NCBI GenBank assembly: GCA_963833885.1
Contig: CAWHZU010000033.1
Location: 1-64,000, forward strand
From: JASHPR01 sp963833885
GTDB lineage: Bacteria > Actinomycetota > Actinomycetes > Streptosporangiales > Streptosporangiaceae
Length of the DNA stretch: 64,000 bases
Reading direction: 5' to 3'
Part shown: positions 13,825 to 22,586 of the stretch, piece by piece
Numbering within the stretch: the stretch's first letter is position 1
Layout: each line of letters opens with the position of its first letter
The notes under the pieces: model-generated
What the model was told of the DNA's origin: nothing
Seen by the model: the letters and a program-made list of their open reading frames with translations, nothing else
The model's database searches: none
Made by a program: the position numbers and the translations under genes

Positions 13825-16523
13825 CGCAGGGCCTTCCTGGCCGCACGCTGGCGGGCCGCGAACATGATCGCCACGATCAGGACGGCGCCGTAGCAGGCCT
13901 GCGACCAGAACGAGGAGATGTTCAGCGCGGCGAGAAGGTTCTCGATCAGGAAGATGACCGCCGCGCCGAGCAGCGAGCCGAGCATGCCGCCGCGCCCGCC
14001 AGCCAGCGACGTGCCGCCCAGCGCCACGGCGGCGATCGCCAGCAGGATGAACGGGGTGACGAACGCGGAATCGGCCTCGGCCTGGTGCAGCTGGGCGACG
14101 ATCGCCACCCCGGCCAGGCCGGCGATCGCGCCGCCGCACGTGTACGCCAGCGTGCGCACCGCCGCGACGTTCACCCCCGCGGTGTACGCGGTGGTCTCGC
14201 TCCCGCCGACGGCGCGCAGGGTCCGCACGAAAGGCGTGCGGTCCAGGCCGAACCAGGCCAGCAGCGGCGCCGCGATCAGGATCAGCCCGCCGGGCACGCC
14301 GCCGGCGGTCGAGCCCAGCGAGGTCAGCCAGCCGGTCGTGCCGGATACCGGCGACGGTGCGTAGGCCAGCGCGAAGCCGGACAGGATGAAGTTCATGCAC
14401 AGCGTCGCGACCACTGCCTGATACCGGCCGTAGTTGACCAGCGCCCCGTTGAACGCGCCGACGGCGGCGCCGAACAGGACCGACACCGGCAGGATCACGG
14501 CGGCGCTGGTGATGCCGTGGCCAAGAAGCACCACCTCGATCACCACCGAGACCATCGTGAACAGCGGCGCTATCGAGATGTCGATCCCGCCGCCGAGGAT
14601 CGCGGGAGTCGACGCCATCGCCGCCAGCGCCGGCGTGGCCAGCTCGGCAAACGTCACGATCCACGAGCTCCAGTACAGGAAGCTGTGCTGCACCGCCACG
14701 TTGGCCACCAGCAGCGCGACCGCGAGCACGGCGGGCAGCAGCCAGGCCCGGTCCGCGGCACGCCACCCCTGGCTGGGCCGGGCGGGCGAGGTGAGTGGGG
14801 CAGGCGAGATGGGCAGGGCGGGCGAGGTGGGTGAGGCAGGCGAGGCGGACGGGGAAAGCGGGGTGGGCGGGGAGAGCGGGGCGGACCGCTGGGCTTGCGG
14901 CTTCGCGGCCGGTGCGGGCTGCGGTGGCTGCGCGGTGTCCTCGGCCGCGGCGGGGCCGAAGAACTCGCGGACGATGCTGGCCCGGCTGAGCTGGTCACGG
15001 CCCAGCTCGGCCGCGGGGCGGCCGTCACGGAACACCAGCACCCGGTCCATCAGCTCCAGGTGCTCGTCGACCTCGGTCGACAGCATCACGATCCCCATGC
15101 CCGGGGAGGGGGAGGGGTTTCCTGGGGTGCGCGCGGTCGGAGCCCCCGCAGGGGCAGCCAGCTCCCGCAGTAGCGCGTAGATGTCCCGCTTGGCGCCGAT
15201 GTCGATGCCCCGGGTCGGGTCGTTCAGCAGCAGCACCTGCGGGTCGGCGGCCAGCGCCCGCGCGATCACGACCTTCTGCTGATTGCCGCCCGACAGGGTG
15301 GTGATCGGGTCCCGGTCGCGGCCGAGACGGATCCGCAGCCGGTTGCGGTAGGGCTCGAACCGCGCCGAGGCGCGGCGGGTCGAGATCAGCAGCCCGCGGA
15401 CGTCCTGCCGGAGCGTCGCGGCGGTGAAGTTCTCCCGGACCGAAAGCGGCGGGAAGATCGACTCGTCCCGCCGGTCCCTGGCCACGTACTCGATCCGGAC
15501 GGCGGGGCTGCCCGGGCCCCCGGGCCTGCCCGGGCCACCAGAACTGCCGGGGTCGCCTGAGCTGCCCCCCGCCGCCGTGGCCGCCCGGCCGAACCGGAGC
15601 GCCTGCAGGTACTCGTCCTGACCCTGCCCTTCCAGCCCGGCCAGGCCGACGATCTCACCGGACCGCAGGTTCAGACCGCCGGCCGCGAGGACGACGTCCC
15701 CGGCCTGGGCGCGTTCGGGCGCGGTCGCCTCGGCCTGCACCAGCTGCTCGCCGCCGGTCATGAGCTCGACCAGGCGGTCCGCCCCGGCGTCGGCCCGGTC
15801 CAGGGTGGCCACGGACTCGCCGGAGCGCAACACGGTGATCTGGTCCGCGACCTGGGTCACCTCGTCCATCCGGTGCGAGATGAACAGCACCGCGCGCCCC
15901 GCCGCCGTCAGCCGGCGCATGCATGCGAACAGCCGGTCCCGGGTGGCGACGTCCAGGGCCGAACTGGCCTCGTCGAGGATCAGGATCGTCGGGTCGCGCA
16001 GCAGCGCGCGGCAGATCGCCACGCCCTGCCGTTCGCTGAGGGACAGCGAGCGGGCCGGGGCGCCGAGATCGGGGCAGCGGCCGAGCAGTTCGGTCAGCAC
16101 CTCCCTGGCCCGGTCCCGCCGCTCGGCCGGCGAGATCCGGGCCCGGCGCAGAATGCCGTCGTAGCCGAGCCACAGGTTCTCCAGAACCGACTGCGCGGGA
16201 ACGCACTGCACTTCCTGGAACACCGTGGCTACTCCGGCGCCGATCGCCGCACGGGGGCTGCGCGTCCGCAGCGGCTCCTGCCGAAGCAGCACCTCGCCCG
16301 AGTCTGCCCGGTGCACCCCAGCGAGGATCTTGACCAGGGTGGACTTCCCCGACCCGTTCTCGCCGATCAGGGCGTGTATTTCGCCGGCCCGCAACGCCAG
16401 GGAACAGTGACGCAGCGCCGTGGTGGCGCCGAAGGCCTTCGCCAGGCCGTCGACGTGCAGCACCGTCGACGGCGGCGCCTGGGTCTGCGTCACTGTCCCC
16501 ATCAGTGTCAGCGGGTCCGTCAC
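13821..16523 (-). CDS. Fused ABC importer: tandem ATPase domains joined to an RbsC-like permease, 900 aa
   Basis: Domain order: ABC-1 (Walker A GENGSGKSTL, signature-like LSLSERQGVAI, Walker B ILILDEASSALD); ABC-2 with the degenerate Walker A typical of RbsA (GLEGQGQDEY), signature LSGGNQQKVVIARAL, and Walker B LLLNDPTRGIDIG where the catalytic Glu is Asp; a Pro/Ser/Ala-rich linker around residues 525-585; and an RbsC-type permease of about nine helices (GGGIDISIAPLFT, VATLCMNFIL). The ATPase and permease are normally separate proteins. The GTG start at 16523 overlaps the binding-protein stop (GTGA). A Gly/Pro/Ser insertion also lies in ABC-2. Confidence 0.88.
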   Translation of the reverse strand: MTDPLTLMGTVTQTQAPPSTVLHVDGLAKAFGATTALRHCSLALRAGEIHALIGENGSGKSTLVKILAGVHRADSGEVLLRQEPLRTRSPRAAIGAGVATVFQEVQCVPAQSVLENLWLGYDGILRRARISPAERRDRAREVLTELLGRCPDLGAPARSLSLSERQGVAICRALLRDPTILILDEASSALDVATRDRLFACMRRLTAAGRAVLFISHRMDEVTQVADQITVLRSGESVATLDRADAGADRLVELMTGGEQLVQAEATAPERAQAGDVVLAAGGLNLRSGEIVGLAGLEGQGQDEYLQALRFGRAATAAGGSSGDPGSSGGPGRPGGPGSPAVRIEYVARDRRDESIFPPLSVRENFTAATLRQDVRGLLISTRRASARFEPYRNRLRIRLGRDRDPITTLSGGNQQKVVIARALAADPQVLLLNDPTRGIDIGAKRDIYALLRELAAPAGAPTARTPGNPSPSPGMGIVMLSTEVDEHLELMDRVLVFRDGRPAAELGRDQLSRASIVREFFGPAAAEDTAQPPQPAPAAKPQAQRSAPLSPPTPLSPSASPASPTSPALPISPAPLTSPARPSQGWRAADRAWLLPAVLAVALLVANVAVQHSFLYWSSWIVTFAELATPALAAMASTPAILGGGIDISIAPLFTMVSVVIEVVLLGHGITSAAVILPVSVLFGAAVGAFNGALVNYGRYQAVVATLCMNFILSGFALAYAPSPVSGTTGWLTSLGSTAGGVPGGLILIAAPLLAWFGLDRTPFVRTLRAVGGSETTAYTAGVNVAAVRTLAYTCGGAIAGLAGVAIVAQLHQAEADSAFVTPFILLAIAAVALGGTSLAGGRGGMLGSLLGAAVIFLIENLLAALNISSFWSQACYGAVLIVAIMFAARQRAARKALR
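14784..14890 (-). repeat. G-rich degenerate repeat encoding a Pro/Ser linker
   Basis: Plus-strand sequence here is a purine-rich array of imperfect GGCGAGGTGGGT/GGCGAGGCGGAC-like units. Read on the coding (minus) strand it gives the SPPTPLSPSASPASPTSPAL-type hinge between ATPase and permease of the fusion. It stays in frame, so it is a coding linker, not an independent element. Confidence 0.6.
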
Positions 16524-17761
16524 GCGCCGGGATGCGTGAGGATCGCGCTCAGTTCGGCCGTGGGCAGCACGTTCAGGCTGGCAGGGCCGCCGGCGTTGCC
16601 CGTGGACGTCGGCGTCATGCTGCTGGTGAACCACTGCGCCACGGTGGCGTCGGTGACCAGCGGCGTGTTCAGCACGACCGCCGAGACCTTCACGCCGTCA
16701 CCGGCGAACAGGTCCTTGACCAGGGTGGTGGTGGCGATGGCCAGCTGCGGCGGGGTCGTGGTGATGCCCACGCCCTTGTAGGAAGCCTTGTGCTGGTACC
16801 AGTAGGCCAGCTCGCCGTCCTCCATGCTGTCGTTGGCGATCTCCGGCACGGTCTTGCCCGCCGCCTGGAAGCCTTCCAGCACGCCGGTCGCGCCCGAGCC
16901 CGAGGTCATCGCGGCGGCGATCTTCTGCGGATGGGTCTCCAGGTAGGTCTGCACGTCGCTCTTTGCGGTGGCGTCGGAGAACTGGTCGTAGATCGTGTCG
17001 TTCGTGCTGATCCCGGGACACAGCTTGAAGACGGCCTTGACGCCGTCGTAGGCGGCGATGTCGATGCCGACGCCGGAGATGCCGTGCACGTCCAGAACCA
17101 TGCCCTTGCCGCCGATGTCCTTGGCCACCTGCTGGCCGAGATAAGCCCCCTGCAGCCAGTCGTTCGCGCCCAGTGAGATCGTGTCGGCGCTGGCCACGGG
17201 GTTGAGCAGGGAGATCGACGGTATCCCGGCGGCGGCCGCGTTCTTCACGGCGGTGGTGAACGCGCTGGACGACAGCGGCTCGTACACGATCAGCGCGTCC
17301 TTGCGCTCCACCATCTGGTTGAAGTCGGCGACCTGGTCGGTGACCTCGTCCGAGGAGGTCACCGCGTCCACCTTGTACCCGGCGCCCTTGAGCATGCCTT
17401 CCAGGATGGCCTGCAGGGCGAGCTGGTAGCCGTTGTTGGTCTCCGACAGCAGGAAGCCCACGGTCTTCGAGCTCGAGGTGGGCTTCCAGGTCGCGAACGC
17501 GCTCTTGTACACGGGCGTCGGGTAGCCGTTGTACAGGGCCCGGAGGCTGCTGGGCAGCGAGGTCAGGACGCCGTCCGGGTCGGACGGCAGCGTGGTCGGT
17601 ATCGTGCCGCACTTGCTGCCGGCCGAGGTGTTGCCGGCGGTGTTGGTCGTGCCGGACGAGCTAGACGAGCACGCCGACATGCCGAGGCCGACGGCGAGGG
17701 CCAGCGTGGCCAGGCCGGCGGGTATAGAACTCTCATCGGAAGATCTCCTTGGATGTGGCAT
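16520..17761 (-). CDS. ABC transporter substrate-binding lipoprotein (sugar-type, periplasmic-binding-protein-4 fold), 413 aa
   Basis: Solute-binding protein: hydrophobic signal with lipobox (LAVGLGMSAC, Cys near residue 31), a Ser/Thr-rich tether, then a two-lobed binding domain (VGFLLSETNNGYQLALQAI, KDALIVYEPLSSSAFT, GIPSISLLNPVAS, MVLDVHGISGVGID). It would deliver ligand to the fused ATPase-permease encoded next. The annotated ATG at 17761 gives an odd acidic N-region (SSDESS). The best Shine-Dalgarno in the area, AAGGAG at 17745-17750, is 8 bases before an ATG (17736) that is one base out of frame, so the 5' end may carry an indel. Confidence 0.85.
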   Translation of the reverse strand: MPHPRRSSDESSIPAGLATLALAVGLGMSACSSSSSGTTNTAGNTSAGSKCGTIPTTLPSDPDGVLTSLPSSLRALYNGYPTPVYKSAFATWKPTSSSKTVGFLLSETNNGYQLALQAILEGMLKGAGYKVDAVTSSDEVTDQVADFNQMVERKDALIVYEPLSSSAFTTAVKNAAAAGIPSISLLNPVASADTISLGANDWLQGAYLGQQVAKDIGGKGMVLDVHGISGVGIDIAAYDGVKAVFKLCPGISTNDTIYDQFSDATAKSDVQTYLETHPQKIAAAMTSGSGATGVLEGFQAAGKTVPEIANDSMEDGELAYWYQHKASYKGVGITTTPPQLAIATTTLVKDLFAGDGVKVSAVVLNTPLVTDATVAQWFTSSMTPTSTGNAGGPASLNVLPTAELSAILTHPGA

Positions 17762-17794
17762 TCAGGTGATATCCAGCGGGGCTGGGCGGGCTCC

Positions 17795-18739
17795 TCATAC
17801 GGGCGGGCAGGTGAACAGGCCAGGATCAGGGTCGTTAAAGGACTCCCTGGCCACCGACTCGCTCATGGGGTTGGCGGTGCCCCACTGGTCTTGGACCAGT
17901 GGGTCGTACATGTCGTAGACGTGGGGGTGCCACGCGTCTTCGTCGAGCTCCTCGAGCTCGGTGGTGTACTCGACCGTGTTGCCCTGCGGGTCGAGGAAAT
18001 ACGAATAGGTGTTGTTCCCGGCGAGGTGGCGACCGGGCCCCCACACCATCTGCGTGCCCGCGCGCAGCACCCGGCCCGATCCGCGCATGTACTCGTCAAT
18101 GCCGCGCATCTCGAAGGAAACGTGGTGCAGTGAGACATGCGGCCCGCGGGCGAAGGCAACGGAGTGGTGCCTCGGGTTGCAGCGCATGAAATTCATGACC
18201 GAGCCGATGCCCGCCCCGGCGAGCGTGTCGGTCAGCCGGAACGAAAGGACATCGGCATACCACTGGGCGGTGCGGTCCGGGTCCGTGCCGTTGAGCACGA
18301 CGTGTGACAGACGCACCGGGATCGACTCGCGCTCCTCGATCTTGCGATGGACCCGGATCTGAACCCCGGCGGACACCTCGATGGTGCGGCCGTCCAGGTC
18401 GAAGAAGCGCAGCCCGTACCCGCCTCCCTCGGTGCGCAGCGCGCCGGGCTCGGCCGCCAGCTGCACGCCCTTGGCGATCAGCCGCTCCGCAAGGGCGTCC
18501 ACGTCCGCCTCGCTGGCCGCGCCGAACGAGACCAGATCCAGCCGCTTCAGCGGATCCTTGCGCAGGCGGATGACATAGCGCTCCGGCGAGCCCTCGGCGG
18601 CGAGAAAAGCGATGCCGGAATCCTCGGCAACCTTCGCCAGGCCCCAGACTTCGGTGTAAAAAGCCAGCTGCTTCTCATAATCCGGGATCGCCAGGTCCAC
18701 ATGGCGCAGGTGAGTGATCAGCCCCGGATCTACGGTCAT
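17795..18739 (-). CDS. Extradiol-dioxygenase-type VOC protein (catechol 2,3-dioxygenase family), 314 aa
   Basis: Two-domain VOC protein with the layout of type I extradiol ring-cleaving dioxygenases. Domain 1 begins ITHLRHVDLAIPDYEKQL. Domain 2 carries the Fe(II) ligand positions: His in RLSHVVLNGTD, His in SLHHVSFEMRG and Glu in QGNTVEYTTELEEL. The C-terminal tail is typical of homoprotocatechuate/biphenyldiol-type enzymes. It heads the operon with the binding protein (33-base gap) and importer, so uptake, hydroxylation and ring cleavage would be encoded together. A GTG at 18751 is an alternative start. Confidence 0.85.
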   Translation of the reverse strand: MTVDPGLITHLRHVDLAIPDYEKQLAFYTEVWGLAKVAEDSGIAFLAAEGSPERYVIRLRKDPLKRLDLVSFGAASEADVDALAERLIAKGVQLAAEPGALRTEGGGYGLRFFDLDGRTIEVSAGVQIRVHRKIEERESIPVRLSHVVLNGTDPDRTAQWYADVLSFRLTDTLAGAGIGSVMNFMRCNPRHHSVAFARGPHVSLHHVSFEMRGIDEYMRGSGRVLRAGTQMVWGPGRHLAGNNTYSYFLDPQGNTVEYTTELEELDEDAWHPHVYDMYDPLVQDQWGTANPMSESVARESFNDPDPGLFTCPPV

Positions 18740-18943
18740 GACCCGGAACACTAGGAGTCACCACGATGAGGGGCAAATATCTCTTTACAATGCCAGGCAT
18801 CACCCCACTGATACCTGCCGATAGCCTAATGACCTGCGAATACCAGCTATCTCCAGGCTGCATCACAGCGATGGTGATCTCGCCAGGCCAGCGTGCTGTG
18901 ATAGACGGCGGACAGCAAATCCGCCGCCGGCCCGGAGTTAAAT
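18740..18943. promoter_or_regulatory. Divergent promoter region, dioxygenase/ABC operon and cupin gene
   Basis: A relatively A+T-rich 204-base gap between the divergent dioxygenase and cupin genes. It must hold both promoters; candidate -10-like hexamers such as TACAAT (18786-18791) are present on the plus strand. A hairpin with arms CGGCGGA (18906-18912) and TCCGCCG (18920-18926) lies in the leader, 17 bases before the cupin start, and could affect its translation. Confidence 0.4.
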
Positions 18944-19468
18944 ATGCCCATGGTCCCTCGCCGCGTCGTGACCGGACATGATCAGCGCGGCGTATCGGTC
19001 TTCCTCGAGGATGGCCCGCCCCGGGTCGTGCGGACCGCTCCGGACGGCGCGTTGTTCTACGAGATATGGGGAACCGATGCGATGCCCGCCCCGGTCAGCG
19101 CGGCCGAGCCGGACCCCACCGAGCGCTCGCTCACGGTGCCCCCGGAGCCAGGCGGCACCAAGATCCGGGTGAACGAGTTTCCGCCCGGCGTGGTCAGCCC
19201 CACCCACCGCACCCAGTCAGTCGACTACGGCATCGTGCTCGACGGCGAGGTCGTCCTGGTCCTCGACGACAGCGAGACCGTGCTCGGCCCGGGTGACGTG
19301 GTTGTGCAGCGCGGCACGGTCCACCGGTGGGAAAACCGCACGGACCGTACCGCGCGGATGGCGTTCGTGCTCGTCGACGGCGCCTTCACCGAGGATCTGC
19401 TGGGCAGGCTGGACGGCAAGGTCCTGGATGGCCTGCTGCACGACCCGATGCACCCCGAGGTGCCCTAG
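18944..19468 (+). CDS. Cupin domain protein, 174 aa
   Basis: Small one-domain cupin. Motif 1 region PPGVVSPTHRTQSVDYGIVLDG resembles G(X)5HXH(X)3-4E(X)6G with a weak ligand set (HRTQSVD), and motif 2 is GPGDVVVQRGTVHRWENRTD. The incomplete histidine set makes dioxygenase activity uncertain; it may be a binding or isomerase-type cupin. The ATG has GGAG 8 bases upstream. It is divergent from the extradiol dioxygenase operon, which suggests a related catabolic role. Confidence 0.8.
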   Translation: MPMVPRRVVTGHDQRGVSVFLEDGPPRVVRTAPDGALFYEIWGTDAMPAPVSAAEPDPTERSLTVPPEPGGTKIRVNEFPPGVVSPTHRTQSVDYGIVLDGEVVLVLDDSETVLGPGDVVVQRGTVHRWENRTDRTARMAFVLVDGAFTEDLLGRLDGKVLDGLLHDPMHPEVP

Positions 19469-19478
19469 CGCCGGGGCC

Positions 19479-20828
19479 CTACCGGTATCCATAGAAGAGG
19501 CCGGTCGGGTCGCAGGTGGCGCGCAGTTCCTCCATCCGGGCCAGGCTGGCATCGGACAGCGGCCGGTCGAAGCGCTGGCCGAGGTCGGCGTCGGCGAACT
19601 GGGTTCCGGCGGACAGAGGCTCAACCGAGGCGATCGACTTCGTCACCCAGGCGGCGTGCTGATCGTCGGTGGCCGGGTCGTCGCCGATCCCGTACACGCC
19701 CAGGTACCACGGTGCCTGCACCGACCAGGCGGCCTGGCCTGGGTCGTGCTCCTCGCCCCAGAAATACCAGAACACCTGCGACGCCGGGTTGGGCATGCTG
19801 TCGGTGATGGCCTGGAAGGCGGGCGCGATCTCGTCGGGCGTGGCCCGGGTCCAGATGTTGTCGGCCACGTAGCGCAGCCCGCGAGGGGTTTCCCGCTGCA
19901 CCTCGGCCGCCATCGCGGCCAGGTCGGTCGGGTCGTAGGTCTGCGCCCAGGCGGCGTCCGCGAACGCGGCCCGGTCCAGCGGCTCGAGCAGGCTCTCGGC
20001 CTGCTCGAGTGTGTCGGCAAACGCCGTGCCGGACATGGTCACCGCGGCGCCGTCGAACCCTCCGGCCGGCGGGAGGGTGGCCATGGCGACGAATTCCACC
20101 GACCGGGAGAGCTCCGGCCCGACGGCCATCATCAGCCGCACCAGGTCGCCTGCTGCCTTCAGCGGGTAGACGTAGGTGCTGCGCATGATCGCGCCGGGAG
20201 CCGGATAGAGCCGCAGGTAAAATCGGGTAATCGCGGCAAACTGCCCGTGGCCGCCGCCGCGCGCCGCCCAGAGGATGTCGCTGTTGCTGCGCGGCGTACT
20301 GTGCACAATCTCGCCGTCGGCGGTGACGGCGTCGACCGCCTCGATGGACAGGCACGCAGGGCCAAGCTGGCGCGAGTTCCAGCCGTAGCCCCCGCCGAGC
20401 AGGAACCCGGCGAGGCCGACGTCCGGGCCGTGGCCGACCGGGAAGAACAGCCCGTGCGGTACCAGCGCCTCGTGCACGTCGGCGCCGACCACCCCGGCCT
20501 GCACGGTGACTCTGTGAGCGGCTGGGTCCACGGTGATCTCGCGCAGCCGGGACAGGTCGAGCAGCAGGCCGCCGTCGTGCAGGTGCCCGCCGCACCAGCT
20601 GTGCCCGCCGGAGCGCAGCGCGACCTGGAGGCCCTCCGCGCGGGCGTGCCTGACCGCCGCGGCTGCGTCATCCTGGGTGACCGCGATCACGATGAGATCG
20701 GGATACCTGGCTGGCTTGCGCGCGTTCCACACCGCGTCCTCGCGAGCCTGCTCGTAGCCCGGTTCGCCGCGCCGGAACACCGGGCCTGCAACCCGCTCCA
20801 GCCCGCCAAGACCCATGTCGGCCCTCAT
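19479..20828 (-). CDS. FAD-linked oxidoreductase (berberine-bridge/PCMH type), 449 aa
   Basis: Flavoprotein of the vanillyl-alcohol oxidase superfamily. FAD_binding_4 domain with the covalent-flavin histidine motif LRSGGHSWCGG, the P-loop-like HGPDVGLAGFLLGGGYGWNS, and GGGHGQFAAITRFYLRLYP; C-terminal BBE segment ending DPTGLFYGYR. The second cysteine used for bicovalent attachment is absent (WNSRQLG), so a single His-linked FAD is expected. These enzymes oxidise alcohols, sugars or secondary-metabolite intermediates with O2. It is convergent with the cupin gene (10-base gap). Confidence 0.85.
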   Translation of the reverse strand: MRADMGLGGLERVAGPVFRRGEPGYEQAREDAVWNARKPARYPDLIVIAVTQDDAAAAVRHARAEGLQVALRSGGHSWCGGHLHDGGLLLDLSRLREITVDPAAHRVTVQAGVVGADVHEALVPHGLFFPVGHGPDVGLAGFLLGGGYGWNSRQLGPACLSIEAVDAVTADGEIVHSTPRSNSDILWAARGGGHGQFAAITRFYLRLYPAPGAIMRSTYVYPLKAAGDLVRLMMAVGPELSRSVEFVAMATLPPAGGFDGAAVTMSGTAFADTLEQAESLLEPLDRAAFADAAWAQTYDPTDLAAMAAEVQRETPRGLRYVADNIWTRATPDEIAPAFQAITDSMPNPASQVFWYFWGEEHDPGQAAWSVQAPWYLGVYGIGDDPATDDQHAAWVTKSIASVEPLSAGTQFADADLGQRFDRPLSDASLARMEELRATCDPTGLFYGYR

Positions 20829-21004
20829 CTCGTCCTCGAAACGCCACTAGCGCGCTGCGTTCATGACGGACGGGGCGCGCTCTTCGCCGACGTTAGGAAG
20901 GCCGGCTGGCGGAGCGCAAATAGCAATTCCGCATGCCAGCCATGGCCAGGCGACGGGGTCCGGCGCCTGGCCCAGCCCTGGCGGGCGACGTGCCGGGCGC
21001 TCGC

Positions 21005-21520
21005 TCAGCCCAGCGCGGCGAGCAGCGCCTTCATCCACGGGCCGAGGTCGGCCGGGGTTCGCGCGGAGATGAGGTTGCCGTCGACCACGGTGGCCTCGTC
21101 GACCCAGTCCACCCCGGCGTTCACCATGTCGTCCCGGATCGCGCCCACGCTGGTGGCCCGGCGGCCCTTGAGGATCTTCGCCGAGATCGGCACCCAGCCC
21201 GCGTGGCAGATGAACGCCACCGGCTTGCCGGCGGTGTCGAAGTCCCGCACCAGGCCCAGCACGGCTTCGGAACGCCGCAGCTTGTCCGGCGCATACCCGC
21301 CGGGAATGACCAGGGCGTCGAAGTCGGCCTCCGCGACCTGGTCCGTGGTCGTGTCGACGGGGACCGGGCCGTGCCCCTTCTTTCCCGTCACCGGATGGTC
21401 GTCCAGGCCTGCCACGGTGACCGCGACATCCTCTTCGATCAGCCGGTAGAGCGGGTACAGCAGCTCCATGTCCTCGAAGTCGTCGGCGGCGAGAAGAAGC
21501 ACCTTGCGTCCTGCAACCAT
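21005..21520 (-). CDS. DJ-1/PfpI family protein, 171 aa
   Basis: Class I glutamine-amidotransferase-like fold of the DJ-1/PfpI family: KVLLLAADDFEDMELLYP at the N-terminus, the conserved acidic residue segment, ALVIPGGYAPDKLR, and the nucleophile elbow VAFICHAGWV with catalytic Cys-His. Usual length for PfpI proteins, linked to proteolysis or glyoxal/protein-deglycation type activity. The ATG at 21520 (MVAGRK) matches the family N-terminus; the frame continues upstream without stop but with unrelated composition. The 176-base gap after it, up to the FAD oxidase start, shows no obvious signal. Confidence 0.85.
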   Translation of the reverse strand: MVAGRKVLLLAADDFEDMELLYPLYRLIEEDVAVTVAGLDDHPVTGKKGHGPVPVDTTTDQVAEADFDALVIPGGYAPDKLRRSEAVLGLVRDFDTAGKPVAFICHAGWVPISAKILKGRRATSVGAIRDDMVNAGVDWVDEATVVDGNLISARTPADLGPWMKALLAALG

Positions 21521-21650
21521 GGAGCCGACCCTACGCCCAGCCGGTCCGGGCTCGCGGACCCCAGCCTCCGGCGGACACTTGAGCTGAGCGGCATACGCCC
21601 GCACATCATGCGGTGAGCGGTCCAGGTTCACGACGTCTGAGCGGAGAAGC

Positions 21651-22421
21651 ATGCTCGACCGGGTTGCCATCATCTCCGACGTGCACGGCAACGTCACCGC
21701 GCTGCAGGCGGTACTGGCCGACATCCAGGCGCGGGGGATCACCCGCATCGTCAATCTCGGCGACGTGATCGGCAAGGGCCCGCGCGGCTCGGAAGCGGTG
21801 CGGCTGGTCCGTGCGGCCTGCGAGGTGACCGTCCGGGGCAACTGGGACACCTCCATCGCCCGCCAAGCGTCGCATGACTCGCCCTCCGGCCAGTGGACCC
21901 GCGACGAGCTGTCGGCCGGCGACCTCGCCTGGCTCGCGGCGCTGCCCGGAACTCTTGAATTACTGGTCAGCGGCCGCCGGATCCGCCTGTTCCACGCCTC
22001 GCAGGCCAGCGAGTACACCCGGGTCCGGGTTCGCCACTCGGACGAGGAGTTTCGCGGCATGTTCAGCAACACCAGCTTCACCGGCGCGTTCCGGGCCGGT
22101 CACGTCACCGGGCCCGACGCGACGCCGGACGTCGTCGGCTATGGCGACATCCACACTGCCTACCTCAAGGCCAGCCGCGGGCTGACGCTGTTCAACATCG
22201 GCAGCACCGGCAACCACCTCGACGCGCCGTCCGCCCCTTACGTGATCATCGAAGGCGTCGCCAACAGCCCCGACCCGGCACCGTTCTCGCTGAACTTCGC
22301 GCGGGTTATGTACGACATCCAGGCCGAGATCTCCGTTGCCCGCGAGCTCGGCATGCCCGACGCCGATGCGTACGCCCGCGAGTTGCTGGACGGCATCTAC
22401 CGCGGCCAGAAGGCCGACTGA
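21651..22421 (+). CDS. Metallophosphoesterase (YfcE/MJ0936-like), 256 aa
   Basis: Calcineurin-like phosphoesterase with the metal-site motifs in order: AIISDVHGNVTALQAV (DxH), NLGDVIGKGP (GDxxGxGP), TVRGNWD (GNxD) and VVGYGDIHTAYL (GDxH). Typical for phosphodiesterases or phosphatases acting on small nucleotides. It stands alone, divergent from the DJ-1 gene. A weak GGAGAA element precedes the ATG. Confidence 0.85.
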   Translation: MLDRVAIISDVHGNVTALQAVLADIQARGITRIVNLGDVIGKGPRGSEAVRLVRAACEVTVRGNWDTSIARQASHDSPSGQWTRDELSAGDLAWLAALPGTLELLVSGRRIRLFHASQASEYTRVRVRHSDEEFRGMFSNTSFTGAFRAGHVTGPDATPDVVGYGDIHTAYLKASRGLTLFNIGSTGNHLDAPSAPYVIIEGVANSPDPAPFSLNFARVMYDIQAEISVARELGMPDADAYARELLDGIYRGQKAD

Positions 22422-22539
22422 ACGGCCCGGCCCCTGCCCGCCAGTCGGCCGCGAGCCACCGGTCACCGCCCGATGACCAGCTTGCCACCCATCCCGCAGA
22501 CGACCGCCATGACCAGCGATGCACGTCCGTTGCTGTTTC

Positions 22540-22555
22540 GGCAAAGAGATTTGCC
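22540..22555. promoter_or_regulatory. Palindrome upstream of the flavoprotein gene
   Basis: GGCAAAGAGATTTGCC is a 6-6 inverted repeat with a 4-base centre, 31 bases upstream of the ATG of the CxxC flavoprotein. Size and position suit a dimeric repressor operator. No regulator gene is adjacent. Confidence 0.4.
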
Positions 22556-22586
22556 AACCGCCCGGCCTGCGGCCGATTGTGGGTGC

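Noticed and set aside
12793..14766. 657-codon continuous frame as one long permease
   Set aside because: The part upstream of the GTG at 13824 is antisense-like Arg/Gly-rich sequence overlapping the fusion gene in another frame. The permease homology begins only at 13824.
14784..14890. Possible intergenic minisatellite or G-quadruplex element
   Set aside because: The repeat keeps the reading frame of the ATPase-permease fusion and encodes a plain Pro/Ser hinge, so a coding linker explains it.
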